From NCBI GenBank assembly GCA_017465605.1, contig JAFTVW010000035.1:1-33608 (forward strand): a stretch of DNA of 33,608 nucleotides, written 5' to 3'. Both the position numbers and the translations under genes were made by a program. Position 1 is the first letter of the stretch; every line of letters begins with the position of its first letter. Under the pieces are notes generated by a model. The model ran no database searches. It was not told where the DNA came from and was given only the letters and a program-made list of their open reading frames with translations. Positions 25,897 to 33,431 of this stretch are shown in pieces. The DNA comes from Alistipes sp. (GTDB taxonomy: Bacteria; Bacteroidota; Bacteroidia; Bacteroidales; Rikenellaceae).

Positions 25897-28410
25897 CTAA
25901 AACCTTTCACGCATCAACCAACGCAAAGCGTTATAGATAAGATAATTCTGAGTTGGGTCAACAAATATTCTTGTTCCGTGACCCATATTCATATAAACCA
26001 TATTGTAATCGGTGTTCGTCCACACCACAGGAAAATCGCCTTCACTCACTGTATCCTTGAATCCAATAGGATAGTTATCCGACGAGAGCGAAACAAGCAC
26101 CTTCACATTCTTCCTCTCGCGAGGGCTTGGCTTAAATTGATACCACTCGTTTTGTGGCGAGATATAGGAACGTGGCATACCCTTCGTTACGGGGTGACGC
26201 ATATCGTCAATAACTAGTTTAGCCGACTGCGGAGGCCAATTATTGCGATGGAACACCGCCCCGCCCAAGAAATCCACAAACCACGGCCACTTGGTACTAC
26301 GGTCATTATAACCTGCCGAGTGGAACCCAAACCACGCCCCACCACTCTTCATATATCGCTCAAAAGCGGCACGCTGTTCGGGTGTACGGCCAGGATTATC
26401 ATTCAAGGAGATAACCAAATGATATGAGCGCAACTTCTCGTCGTTAAAATCCTCCATTTTATCGGTCACGTCAACCACCAAACCATCGCCAATAGTCATA
26501 TCGCGGAAAAATTGGATTCCATCTTCGGCAAATTCGCGATGCGCCTGCTCAACATATCGGTTGTGATGTATTAGCACCCTAAATCTCGGGAACCAATTGG
26601 CTGGCCCCGACGCCCACTTGATAGCATTGGCAAACATCGTTGTAAAATCCTTGTTCGCAAGCAACTCTTTGTCGTGACCCATCAAGAAATATACGTTGCG
26701 GGCCTTCATTCGAGGATTGGTCCACACCACAGGGTGGTCACCCATCTTAATATCAGATTTAGGGGAATAACTCTCTTCTTCAACGTGCGCCAGCACCTCG
26801 ACACGACCTCTTGGTGAGCGATCAAACGTGTACCACTCCTCACGAGTGACCTTGAATGTGGGATTTACGCCCTTCATCACAGGGTGATTTTTGCGTTCTA
26901 CCACCACATCTCCCGATGCCAAAGGAGCTATATAGTTTTTGAAGCGTATGCCTCCCATATAATCCGAAAACCACTGCCACATCTTATAGCCGTCGAACTC
27001 GCCCAGCAATGATGCGTGGTGGAATCCCACCCAGCCGATTGTGCCATCGAAAATAGCCTGCTCAAAGGCGGCCTTAGCCCGCTCAGTCCAATTATAAGGA
27101 ACGTAATCGAGCTGGATAAAGACTCTATGCTGGGCCAAAAACTCCTTATCGATTTTCTCGGTATTGTTTATCTCGGTAATCTCATACCCATTCTCCTTTG
27201 CGAAATTGGCCAACCACGCCATAGCGGCATCGGTAAAACCTCCGTGCTGCCCTCCTCGCTCCGTAAGGACAAGCAGGCGCGGAGTGGTAGGCCGAGTCTG
27301 CTCTTTATGCTTTGCCACAGTGGTCATAGTGGGTGCAAGCAATTCGGAATCGGAGATAGGAGTGCCCAAAATACCTTCATACACCGTACGACGCATATCG
27401 CCTGCCTCGTTATCACCAGCATACTCCCAATACATAGCACCTCGCAACCCCTTTTCGTGTACAAAGCGGCACTTGGCAGCCAATGAACGTGGATTCTCGA
27501 ATCCAAACACCAATCGGCCCTCTCTATTGACAAGATAGGGAGCATTGGCCTTTTCGTCCCATTGCTCAACATATTTATCCGATGTAGCTGGAATCTTACC
27601 ATAATCCTGAAAATTGGGATACTCACCACCTCCACGACCATAGAACGCCATACCCAATACAAGTTTATTGGCAGGCACTCCTGCTTCGATATGGGCCTGC
27701 ACCGCCTGTGATGCCGAGAAATTGGTAATCTCCGACGGATAGAGAGCTGTATGGTGCTTGGGTGCACCCCCCATATCGTAAGCCATAATGTTTACGAAGT
27801 TGATATATTTGTCGATTGCCTTAAAATCAATGTATCGAGCATTCGACACCGTAGCCAGCGTCAGCAAACGCTTCTTACCAAGTGCCTTACGCAAATCACG
27901 CATCAACAGGGTGAAGTTATCCGTATCCTCGTCCGAAGCTGAGATTCCAGCGGCTCGACTTGTGGGATACTCCCAATCGATATCTATTCCATCTAATCCC
28001 AGTTCATCAACCACACGACGACAATCCTCGGCAAAGGCCCAACGACGACGTGCGTCCGATGCCATCTCGCTGAAACGACCACTGCCCCAACCTCCGACCG
28101 AGAGCATCACTTTAAGGTGCGGATTTTGTTTTTTCAGTTCAACAATCGAGCGCAAACGCTCTATGTTATCAATACGTACCCCATCGAAAGTATTTGTGAC
28201 GTGTCCAAAAGCATAATTTATATGGGTCATCGTCTTTGGGTCGGGCATCACTCGACTCCACGAGGTCACATACGCAACAATAACTTTACCATCTTTGCTG
28301 GATACAGGCAGAGCCACCTCGCCCGCAAAAACAGAATCACTCCCTACAAACGCCCCCACAAAGCAGATTATGGCCAACGCCATATTTGCCACTACTGTTG
28401 TAATTTTCAT
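25897..28410 (-). CDS. Secreted GH18 (chitinase-fold) - ThuA - ThuA fusion protein
   Basis: This 837-residue protein has a signal peptide (about 1-29, ending SVFA-GE). Residues about 40-350 are a GH18 barrel with LKVMLSVGGWG and the catalytic DxxDxDxE motif in LDGIDIDWEYP (acid Glu147), and the late MYWEYAGD strand. A first ThuA domain follows (about 375-605: GWVGFHHASLL, NHPVMKGV, WYTFDRSP, PVVWTN, VYFLMGHD). A second is at about 608-837 (GGAWFGFHSAGY, RHPVTKGMP, EWYQFKPSPR, PVVWTN, MNMGHG). GH18 enzymes cleave GlcNAc-containing glycans such as chitin or host N-glycans. ThuA-like domains are linked to keto-sugar metabolism and have a glutamine-amidotransferase-like fold. The combination suggests a glycan-processing enzyme, with the substrate unknown. 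It is transcribed divergently from a GH39-like gene. Confidence 0.85.
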   Translation of the reverse strand: MKITTVVANMALAIICFVGAFVGSDSVFAGEVALPVSSKDGKVIVAYVTSWSRVMPDPKTMTHINYAFGHVTNTFDGVRIDNIERLRSIVELKKQNPHLKVMLSVGGWGSGRFSEMASDARRRWAFAEDCRRVVDELGLDGIDIDWEYPTSRAAGISASDEDTDNFTLLMRDLRKALGKKRLLTLATVSNARYIDFKAIDKYINFVNIMAYDMGGAPKHHTALYPSEITNFSASQAVQAHIEAGVPANKLVLGMAFYGRGGGEYPNFQDYGKIPATSDKYVEQWDEKANAPYLVNREGRLVFGFENPRSLAAKCRFVHEKGLRGAMYWEYAGDNEAGDMRRTVYEGILGTPISDSELLAPTMTTVAKHKEQTRPTTPRLLVLTERGGQHGGFTDAAMAWLANFAKENGYEITEINNTEKIDKEFLAQHRVFIQLDYVPYNWTERAKAAFEQAIFDGTIGWVGFHHASLLGEFDGYKMWQWFSDYMGGIRFKNYIAPLASGDVVVERKNHPVMKGVNPTFKVTREEWYTFDRSPRGRVEVLAHVEEESYSPKSDIKMGDHPVVWTNPRMKARNVYFLMGHDKELLANKDFTTMFANAIKWASGPANWFPRFRVLIHHNRYVEQAHREFAEDGIQFFRDMTIGDGLVVDVTDKMEDFNDEKLRSYHLVISLNDNPGRTPEQRAAFERYMKSGGAWFGFHSAGYNDRSTKWPWFVDFLGGAVFHRNNWPPQSAKLVIDDMRHPVTKGMPRSYISPQNEWYQFKPSPRERKNVKVLVSLSSDNYPIGFKDTVSEGDFPVVWTNTDYNMVYMNMGHGTRIFVDPTQNYLIYNALRWLMRERF

Positions 28411-28428
28411 TATGCCGAAATTTAATTT

Positions 28429-28442
28429 GAGTTCAAGAACTC
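28429..28442. promoter_or_regulatory. 14-bp palindrome in the GH18-ThuA leader
   Basis: GAGTTC-AA-GAACTC is a perfect palindrome, 18 bases upstream of the GH18-ThuA start codon and about 50 bases past its predicted transcription start. The size and symmetry fit a dimeric repressor site, but no regulator is encoded nearby. Confidence 0.4.
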
Positions 28443-28499
28443 CCCCTGCTTGTCACATTCAAACTCATTGTCCAATGCGACACTGCAAGTTGGCCATCA

Positions 28500-28507
28500 C
28501 AAATATA
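28500..28507 (-). promoter_or_regulatory. -7 element of GH18-ThuA gene
   Basis: On the minus strand TATATTTG (28507-28500) is a perfect -7 element. The -33 region 20 bases upstream reads CTG, a weak match. The predicted leader is about 80 bases. Confidence 0.5.
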
Positions 28508-28640
28508 ACACTTTTTAATCACGAAACCAGCACTTTATCGATTTAATTAAGCCCGATTGGTTTTACATTACCACCTCCACACCTTGTGATATATTTTCTG
28601 CCAATTTCCATTCACGACAGGCATTTCCTCGTAGCCTTCT

Positions 28641-28671
28641 TTTCAAATATCCTAACTTTTCATTATATTTG
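28641..28671 (+). promoter_or_regulatory. Promoter of GH39-like gene
   Basis: TTTC (28641-28644, one mismatch to TTTG), 19 bases, then TATATTTG (28664-28671). The predicted start leaves a leader of about 70 bases. Confidence 0.6.
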
Positions 28672-28751
28672 CATAAGAGCAGCCTCAAAAATCGATGTAA
28701 GATTAAGGGCCATAGCTCAAAGCCAATACCAACAATTCAAACCAAATGATT

Positions 28752-30152
28752 ATGAAGAGACTTTCGATTCTTGTTTCGATGTTGCTTTTCACGCTGAGTG
28801 CTTTCGCTCAGCAAGTGACTGTAAACCGCCAAGAGATTGTAGGCGATATAAAGCCAATGAATGGAGTTAACAACGCGCCCAAAGGCCCAGAGGCATACGA
28901 CGGTCAGAATACCGACAATTACGAGGCATACCGCGCGGCTCGTTTCCCCTATGCGCGTACTCACGATGCTGCGCTGAGCGAGAACTACGGAGGCTCCCAC
29001 GCAGTGGATATTACGGCTATTTTCCCCGATTTCAGCAAAGATGCCCGCAACCCAAAGAACTATAATTTTGCGCTGACTGACCGCTACTTTGAGCGTGTGA
29101 TTAAGATTGGTGGCTCGCAGATATTTTTCCGTATGGGTCAGAGCATCGAAAATCACGGGCAGAAACACGGAGCCTACCCTCCCAAAGATTTCAAAAAGTG
29201 GGCCGTTATATGCGAGCATATTATCCGCCACTACAACGAGGGGTGGGCCGATGGATTCCATTACAACGTAGAGTATTGGGAGATTTGGAACGAGCCCGAT
29301 TTGGACCGCTACGACTGGTGGACCTCTCCCAAAACGTGGGGTGGCCCCGCCGAACTATACTTTGAACTATACACCATCACAGCTCGCCATTTGAAGGAGT
29401 GCTTCCCGAATCTGAAAATCGGAGGTCCAGCGTTGGCCGGATATGAGGATTGGGGCGAGAAATTTTTAGCCAATATGGCAGAGAATAAGGTACCGATGGA
29501 TTTCTTCTCGTGGCATATCTACGGCACTAAACCCGAAAATTTCACAAGCAAGGCGGTGCGTATGCGCGCTATGTGCGACAAATATGGCTACACTCAGGCC
29601 GAGAGCATTCTCAACGAGTGGAACTATGTAAAGAATTGGACCACAGAGTATGAATATAGCGTTAAGACTATACCCTCGGTGAAGGGAGCAGCATTTGTTG
29701 CGGCTACGATGTCGGCCTGCCAAGATGCGGCCGTTGACAAGTTGATGTACTACGATGCACGCCCTTATACGCTCTTTAACGGTCTGTTCGATTTCCACAC
29801 ACAGAAACCCCTGCCGCCCTATTATAGTTTCTATGCGTGGTCATACCTAAGCCGATACGGCAAGCAGGTGAAGGTAAGCATCGAGGGCGAGAAGAGCGAG
29901 GACTTGTATGCAACGGCAGCTGTGAGCGAGTCGGGCTCGATGCGCCTGCTACTGACACGATATAACGACGATAACAACGTCATCAATAACAAGCGCGTAA
30001 AGATAAATATCGGTGATGATTTTTCGGGCGAAGTGCTGGGTTATATAACCGATTCTGGCCGCGTCTATACCGAAATCCCGCTCGAAGCCAAAGCAGGCGT
30101 TGTAGAGGTTACAATGGAGCCAAATTCGGTGCTGATGCTGGTTGCGATGTAA
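28752..30152 (+). CDS. GH39-like secreted glycoside hydrolase (clan GH-A)
   Basis: The protein is about 466 residues with a signal peptide (MKRLSILVSMLLFTLSAFA-QQ). The TIM barrel has the clan GH-A acid/base Glu in VEYWEIWNEPDLDRY (GAG at 29292) and the likely nucleophile Glu in ESILNEWNYV (GAG at 29616). Other barrel features are FPYARTHDAAL, SQIFFRMGQSI and DFFSWHIYGT. The C-terminal about 110 residues form a beta-sandwich (VVEVTMEPNSVLMLVAM), as in GH39. Known GH39 members are beta-xylosidases or alpha-L-iduronidases; related families cannot be excluded, and the substrate is unassigned. An upstream in-frame ATG at 28746 is also possible, two codons earlier; the ATG at 28752 begins the signal peptide. 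It is divergent from the GH18-ThuA gene, suggesting shared control. Confidence 0.83.
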   Translation: MKRLSILVSMLLFTLSAFAQQVTVNRQEIVGDIKPMNGVNNAPKGPEAYDGQNTDNYEAYRAARFPYARTHDAALSENYGGSHAVDITAIFPDFSKDARNPKNYNFALTDRYFERVIKIGGSQIFFRMGQSIENHGQKHGAYPPKDFKKWAVICEHIIRHYNEGWADGFHYNVEYWEIWNEPDLDRYDWWTSPKTWGGPAELYFELYTITARHLKECFPNLKIGGPALAGYEDWGEKFLANMAENKVPMDFFSWHIYGTKPENFTSKAVRMRAMCDKYGYTQAESILNEWNYVKNWTTEYEYSVKTIPSVKGAAFVAATMSACQDAAVDKLMYYDARPYTLFNGLFDFHTQKPLPPYYSFYAWSYLSRYGKQVKVSIEGEKSEDLYATAAVSESGSMRLLLTRYNDDNNVINNKRVKINIGDDFSGEVLGYITDSGRVYTEIPLEAKAGVVEVTMEPNSVLMLVAM

Positions 30153-30202
30153 CCGAAACAAAACAGGGCCTATTGGTCAAAACAGGCTATAAAACAAACT
30201 AT

Positions 30203-30241
30203 AAGTGGTGCGTATGAGGTTTTCCCCTACGCACCACTTTT
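30203..30241 (+). terminator. Terminator after GH39-like gene
   Basis: AAGTGGTGCGTA (30203-30214) and TACGCACCACTT (30228-30239) form a perfect 12-bp stem with a 13-nt loop, followed by only three more bases of T-tract. It is 50 bases past the stop codon. Confidence 0.7.
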
Positions 30242-30330
30242 GCTATCGCCACCACCCATATTTCACCGAGCCACAGACTTTTTGGGATTGTGCTGAGGGG
30301 CGTGCTTGCACGCTACCCACAAGCACAAAA

Positions 30331-30360
30331 CAAAAAAAAAGACGACTTAAAAAGTCGTCT
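30331..30360 (-). terminator. Orphan minus-strand terminator (former tRNA terminator)
   Basis: On the minus strand AGACGACTT and AAGTCGTCT form a perfect 9-bp stem with a 3-nt loop, followed by nine T. No minus-strand gene ends here. It lies 13 bases beyond the tRNA 3'-end remnant at 30374-30386, so it most likely ended the tRNA transcript before the element inserted. Confidence 0.7.
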
Positions 30361-30373
30361 GCTCTGCGATTCA

Positions 30374-30386
30374 GCGGAGAGAGAGG
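30374..30386 (-). mobile_element. Putative attachment site: tRNA 3'-end remnant at left end of integrative element
   Basis: On the minus strand the sequence reads CCTCTCTCTCCGC: a plausible tRNA acceptor 3' strand plus discriminator G. It differs at one base from the core I recall for the NBU1 target in a Bacteroides tRNA-Leu gene (CCTGTCTCTCCGC). To its right there is no T-arm, so the tRNA body is missing here, as expected where an element used the 3' end and carried an intact copy to its far end. An orphan terminator lies on the other side and an integrase gene 159 bases to the right. Confidence 0.55.
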
Positions 30387-30478
30387 CTCCAGAACTTATG
30401 GAATCATAGAAAATCACAAAATTTCAATTCGCTGTAAATTAAGCGTTTATAAAATTGTTAAATTCATTGAAACTCATA

Positions 30479-30543
30479 GGGTGCATTTTGATATATGAAA
30501 AATTGGGTGTAATTTTGGGTGTAACTTTTTAACGCACCCAATT
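30479..30543 (+). promoter_or_regulatory. GGGTG repeat array over the integrase promoter
   Basis: TTGGGTGTAA occurs at 30503-30512 and 30515-30524. GGGTGC lies at 30479-30484 and its inverse GCACCC at 30534-30539. AATTGGGTG (30501-30509) and CACCCAATT (30535-30543) are a perfect 9-bp inverted repeat flanking the -7 box and the start site. This looks like an operator for autoregulation or for an excisionase-type protein. Confidence 0.5.
30487..30517 (+). promoter_or_regulatory. Integrase promoter
   Basis: TTTG (30487-30490), 19 bases and TAATTTTG (30510-30517) are an exact match to the Bacteroidota consensus, 27 bases before the integrase start codon. GGGTG repeats overlap it. Confidence 0.75.
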
Positions 30544-30544
30544 T

Positions 30545-31822
30545 ATGAACATTAAAAGAAACATCATTTTTGCCTTGGAGAGCCGTAAGAAAAACGGTGT
30601 TCCCGTCATTGAGAACGTCCCCATCCGAATGAGAGTTATTTTTGCGAGCCAGCGTATTGAGTTTACAACAGGCTATCGCATTGATGCTGCTAAATGGGAT
30701 GCAGACAAACAACGAGTGAAGAACGGCTGTACAAACAAACTCAAGCAGAGTGCATCGGATATCAATACAGACTTGCTCCGTTACTATACCATAATGCAGG
30801 AGGTATTCAAGGAGTATGAGGTAAAGGATATTATGCCTACTCCGAAAGAAATCAAAGATTCGTTTAACAATAAGGTAAATCCAACCGAGGAGGTGCAGGA
30901 GGAGCAGAAAGGTTTCTGGGAGATATTCAATGAGTTTGTTGCTGAGTGTGGCAAGCAGAATAATTGGACTGATTCGACATACGAAAAGTTTGCAGCAGTT
31001 AAGAACCATATCAAGGAGTTCAAGGCTGAACCCACCTTTGTCTATTTCGATGAAGAGGGCTTGAACAACTATGTTGATTTTCTCCGTAAAACAAAGGATA
31101 TGCGAAACAGCACCATTGGTAAGCAGTTGGGATTTCTCAAATGGTTTATCCGTTGGGCATTCAAAAAGGGCTATCATCAGAATATTGCATTTGAAACATT
31201 CAAACCCAAATTGAAGAATACTCCAAAGAAAGTAATCTTCCTCACTTGGGATGAGTTGAACAAATTAAAGGCTTGTAATATTCCGCAGAATAAGCAATAT
31301 CTTGAGCGAGTGCGTGATGTGTTCTTGTTTTGCTGCTTTACTGGATTGAGATATTCCGATGTCTATAATCTTCGCACAAGCGATGTTAAGGCCAATCACA
31401 TAGAGATTACCACCGTCAAGACTGCCGATAGCTTGGTTATTGAGTTGAATAACCATAGCAAGGCAATCCTCGAAAAGTACAAAGATGTACATTTTGAGGG
31501 AAACAAGGTGCTGCCCGTTATCAGCAATCAGAAGATGAACGATTATCTGAAAGAGTTGGGAGAATTGGCAGAGATAAACGAGCCTATACGAGAGACCTAC
31601 TACAAGGGCAATCAACGCATTGATGAGGTTACACCTAAATATGCACTACTTGGCACACACGCAGGGCGACGCACATTTATATGTAATGCCTTGGCCCTCG
31701 GTATTCCTGCACAGGTGGTAATGAAATGGACGGGACACAGCGACTACAAAGCGATGAAACCTTACATTGATATTGCCGATGACATTAAGGCTAATGCAAT
31801 GAGTAGATTTAATCAGTTGTAG
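30545..31822 (+). CDS. Tyrosine recombinase (integrase)
   Basis: This 425-residue site-specific recombinase of the Bacteroidales type has an Arm-binding N-terminal region (about 10-90, ITFxxRK-like start with EFTTGYRIDAAKWD), a SAM-like core-binding domain (about 120-220) and a catalytic domain. The catalytic residues are present: Arg269 in FTGLRYSDV, His372 and Arg375 in HAGRRT, His398 in GHSDY and nucleophile Tyr407 in MKPYIDI. It therefore looks active. Its position beside a tRNA 3'-end remnant marks it as the element-encoded integrase. The next gene begins 84 bases downstream with its own -7 box. The relationship to NBU or CTn families cannot be settled without a tree. Confidence 0.93.
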   Translation: MNIKRNIIFALESRKKNGVPVIENVPIRMRVIFASQRIEFTTGYRIDAAKWDADKQRVKNGCTNKLKQSASDINTDLLRYYTIMQEVFKEYEVKDIMPTPKEIKDSFNNKVNPTEEVQEEQKGFWEIFNEFVAECGKQNNWTDSTYEKFAAVKNHIKEFKAEPTFVYFDEEGLNNYVDFLRKTKDMRNSTIGKQLGFLKWFIRWAFKKGYHQNIAFETFKPKLKNTPKKVIFLTWDELNKLKACNIPQNKQYLERVRDVFLFCCFTGLRYSDVYNLRTSDVKANHIEITTVKTADSLVIELNNHSKAILEKYKDVHFEGNKVLPVISNQKMNDYLKELGELAEINEPIRETYYKGNQRIDEVTPKYALLGTHAGRRTFICNALALGIPAQVVMKWTGHSDYKAMKPYIDIADDIKANAMSRFNQL

Positions 31823-31871
31823 GCCAAACATTTTATTCATCCTGAATGCAATTTTTCAGCCGATTGTGAAT

Positions 31872-31879
31872 TATATTTG
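31872..31879 (+). promoter_or_regulatory. -7 element before the unknown element gene
   Basis: TATATTTG is a perfect -7 element 28 bases before the ATG at 31907. No good -33 is seen at 19-21 bases. Its last three bases are an in-frame TTG that should not be read as a start codon. Confidence 0.5.
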
Positions 31880-31906
31880 TACCGAACAGACAATAATAGA
31901 AAGCCT

Positions 31907-32896
31907 ATGACCCAAATAACAGACTTCATACCGCAGTATCAAGAGGTAAATGTTATCTTCTCTCGTTTTCTTGAATCCGAGAAGTTCGGCTTTGAGGAGC
32001 AGAAAAACATTACCCACTTCTACAACCGATATAAGGATGTAAAACTCTTTGAGAAGATGATCTTCGATATTATCTTCTCAAAGGATAGCCGTAGGGAGAA
32101 GATGCTACTATCAAGCATCAAGTTTGAGATTGACCGCAATATCACCATATACGAGACAGGCAGACGCTACTTCGATGAAATTGAGATGGAGAATGTCAAT
32201 GACGATGCAGCCGTTAAGTATCTGGAAGAGATAGAAACACAAGTGCGAGTAACCAATCAATGTGGAGCAGAGTTCTTGGAGGTTGCTGCTTTATGGGAGA
32301 ACTGCTTTAATCTTCACGGCATAGACCACGATGCGTGGGAGAAATACGATTCTCTTTTGGAAAAGCATCATACAGAAATAGAGAAACTGAACGAGCTGTA
32401 TCGTAAACATAAGGCGGTAATGGAGGAGGCGAAAGAGTATGAGGAGAATATGTTCAGACCAATCTATGAGCTGAGCAAAATATTCCTCTCCATTATTCAG
32501 AAGTATATGCCATCAGAGGGTGAGCAACCGTTGCAATCCAATGATGCGACTACGCCATATTTCGATATGGCTATCGTTTCAACCATCTATGGAGTGTGCA
32601 ATGGAGAACAATTCGAGGATATTCCCGAATTGGAGTTCTACAACAACCTGAATCTGCTTTCCTCTTCGGACAGATTGAGAATCCGACCAAAAGAGAAGGC
32701 GAGGGTGTGCTACCTTGTATATCTGTTGAGTGAACGCCTACCCAAGACCACACGCGAGAGCTGGCGTAGTGCTATGCTCGAAACATTGGGTATAGATGCT
32801 GCCTATTATAAGTCAAAATACAAGGAGCCAGAATCGGATTTTCCGAGCGACAGCAACCAGCGATTTGCCAAAGAAATGGGCGAAATATTCAAATAA
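31907..32896 (+). CDS. Conserved element protein of unknown function
   Basis: This 329-residue cytoplasmic protein has no signal peptide or membrane segment. It is largely helical, with a Glu/Lys-rich coiled-coil-like stretch (about 165-200: EKLNELYRKHKAVMEEAKEY). A C-terminal region contains YFDMAIVSTIYGVCN, FEDIPELEFYNNLNLL and the ending DSNQRFAKEMGEIF. I have the impression that similar proteins follow integrases in Bacteroides mobilizable elements, but I cannot assign a function or a named family. The C-terminal pattern could be a DNA- or protein-binding helical domain. The ATG at 31907 is chosen because the upstream in-frame TTG at 31877 lies inside the -7 promoter element. A terminator follows 39 bases after the stop. 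Confidence 0.75.
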   Translation: MTQITDFIPQYQEVNVIFSRFLESEKFGFEEQKNITHFYNRYKDVKLFEKMIFDIIFSKDSRREKMLLSSIKFEIDRNITIYETGRRYFDEIEMENVNDDAAVKYLEEIETQVRVTNQCGAEFLEVAALWENCFNLHGIDHDAWEKYDSLLEKHHTEIEKLNELYRKHKAVMEEAKEYEENMFRPIYELSKIFLSIIQKYMPSEGEQPLQSNDATTPYFDMAIVSTIYGVCNGEQFEDIPELEFYNNLNLLSSSDRLRIRPKEKARVCYLVYLLSERLPKTTRESWRSAMLETLGIDAAYYKSKYKEPESDFPSDSNQRFAKEMGEIFK

Positions 32897-32935
32897 AAGC
32901 TCATGGAGTTTGATATTCCACGATACGACCACTTT

Positions 32936-32966
32936 AACCACCGAAGTAATTTTCGGTGGTTTTTTA
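32936..32966 (+). terminator. Terminator after unknown element gene
   Basis: AACCACCGAA (32936-32945) and TTCGGTGGTT (32952-32961) form a perfect 10-bp stem with a 6-nt loop and a T-run to 32965. It isolates the integrase side from the DUF3853-like operon. Confidence 0.88.
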
Positions 32967-33041
32967 TTACCCATTGATTTTCAACGACATATTGTGATAT
33001 TCTATTTTCGTTTGCCACATCCTTACCACTCATAGCCAAGC

Positions 33042-33109
33042 CTAATTTTGCAGTGTTCGAACAAGATAACAGCCTCTGCGCAGGGCTACATTGTTAAACG
33101 CAAAATTAG
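33042..33109. promoter_or_regulatory. Inverted repeats and -7 box upstream of DUF3853-like gene
   Basis: CTAATTTTGC (33042-33051) and GCAAAATTAG (33100-33109) are a perfect 10-bp inverted repeat 48 bases apart. The left arm contains a -7 box TAATTTTG (33043-33050); the right arm ends six bases before the start codon. Between them are the palindromes TGTTCGAACA (33054-33063) and CTGCGCAG (33076-33083). This density suggests an operator, or a recombination or replication site, of the element. Confidence 0.5.
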
Positions 33110-33115
33110 ATAAAA

Positions 33116-33421
33116 ATGAATATCAACGAATTATTGCTCAAACCCGTTTGGCAGATGACAGGCGAAGAGTTTCTGCACCTGCACCGCCACGCATCACAAG
33201 GCGAAGAGGTAAAGCTGCAACCAAACTCCGAGCAACCGAAACGTTATGTATATGGCATACTCGGTATATCAAGGCTCTTTGGTTGCAGTCTGCCTACTGC
33301 CAACCGTATAAAGAAAAGCGGTAAGATAGATAAAGCTATCACACAGATTGGTCGTAAAATAATTGTCGATGCCGAACTTGCCCTTGAACTTGCAGGGCGT
33401 AAGACAGGAGGACGCAGATAA
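33116..33421 (+). CDS. DUF3853-like helix-turn-helix DNA-binding protein
   Basis: This 101-residue cytoplasmic protein resembles the DUF3853 family found in Bacteroidales mobile elements. The N-terminal LLLKPVWQMTGEEFLHL is the family opening. The C-terminal half, YGILGISRLFGCSLPTANRI followed by GKIDKAITQIGRKIIVDAEL, is a MerR/excisionase-like helix-turn-helix with wing. Such small proteins act as excisionases or as regulators of the replication/mobilisation genes that follow. The next gene starts 10 bases after the stop codon, so the two are cotranscribed. The inverted repeats upstream may be its own binding sites; that is inference. Confidence 0.82.
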   Translation: MNINELLLKPVWQMTGEEFLHLHRHASQGEEVKLQPNSEQPKRYVYGILGISRLFGCSLPTANRIKKSGKIDKAITQIGRKIIVDAELALELAGRKTGGRR

Positions 33422-33431
33422 TCGCAGAGCT

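Noticed and set aside
30464-31177. 237-codon reading frame on the minus strand opposite the integrase
   Set aside because: It is antisense to a well-supported recombinase with all catalytic residues, and its translation has no recognisable features.
31877-31906. TTG as start codon of the unknown element gene
   Set aside because: The TTG is part of the TATATTTG promoter element, so it would not be within the mRNA.
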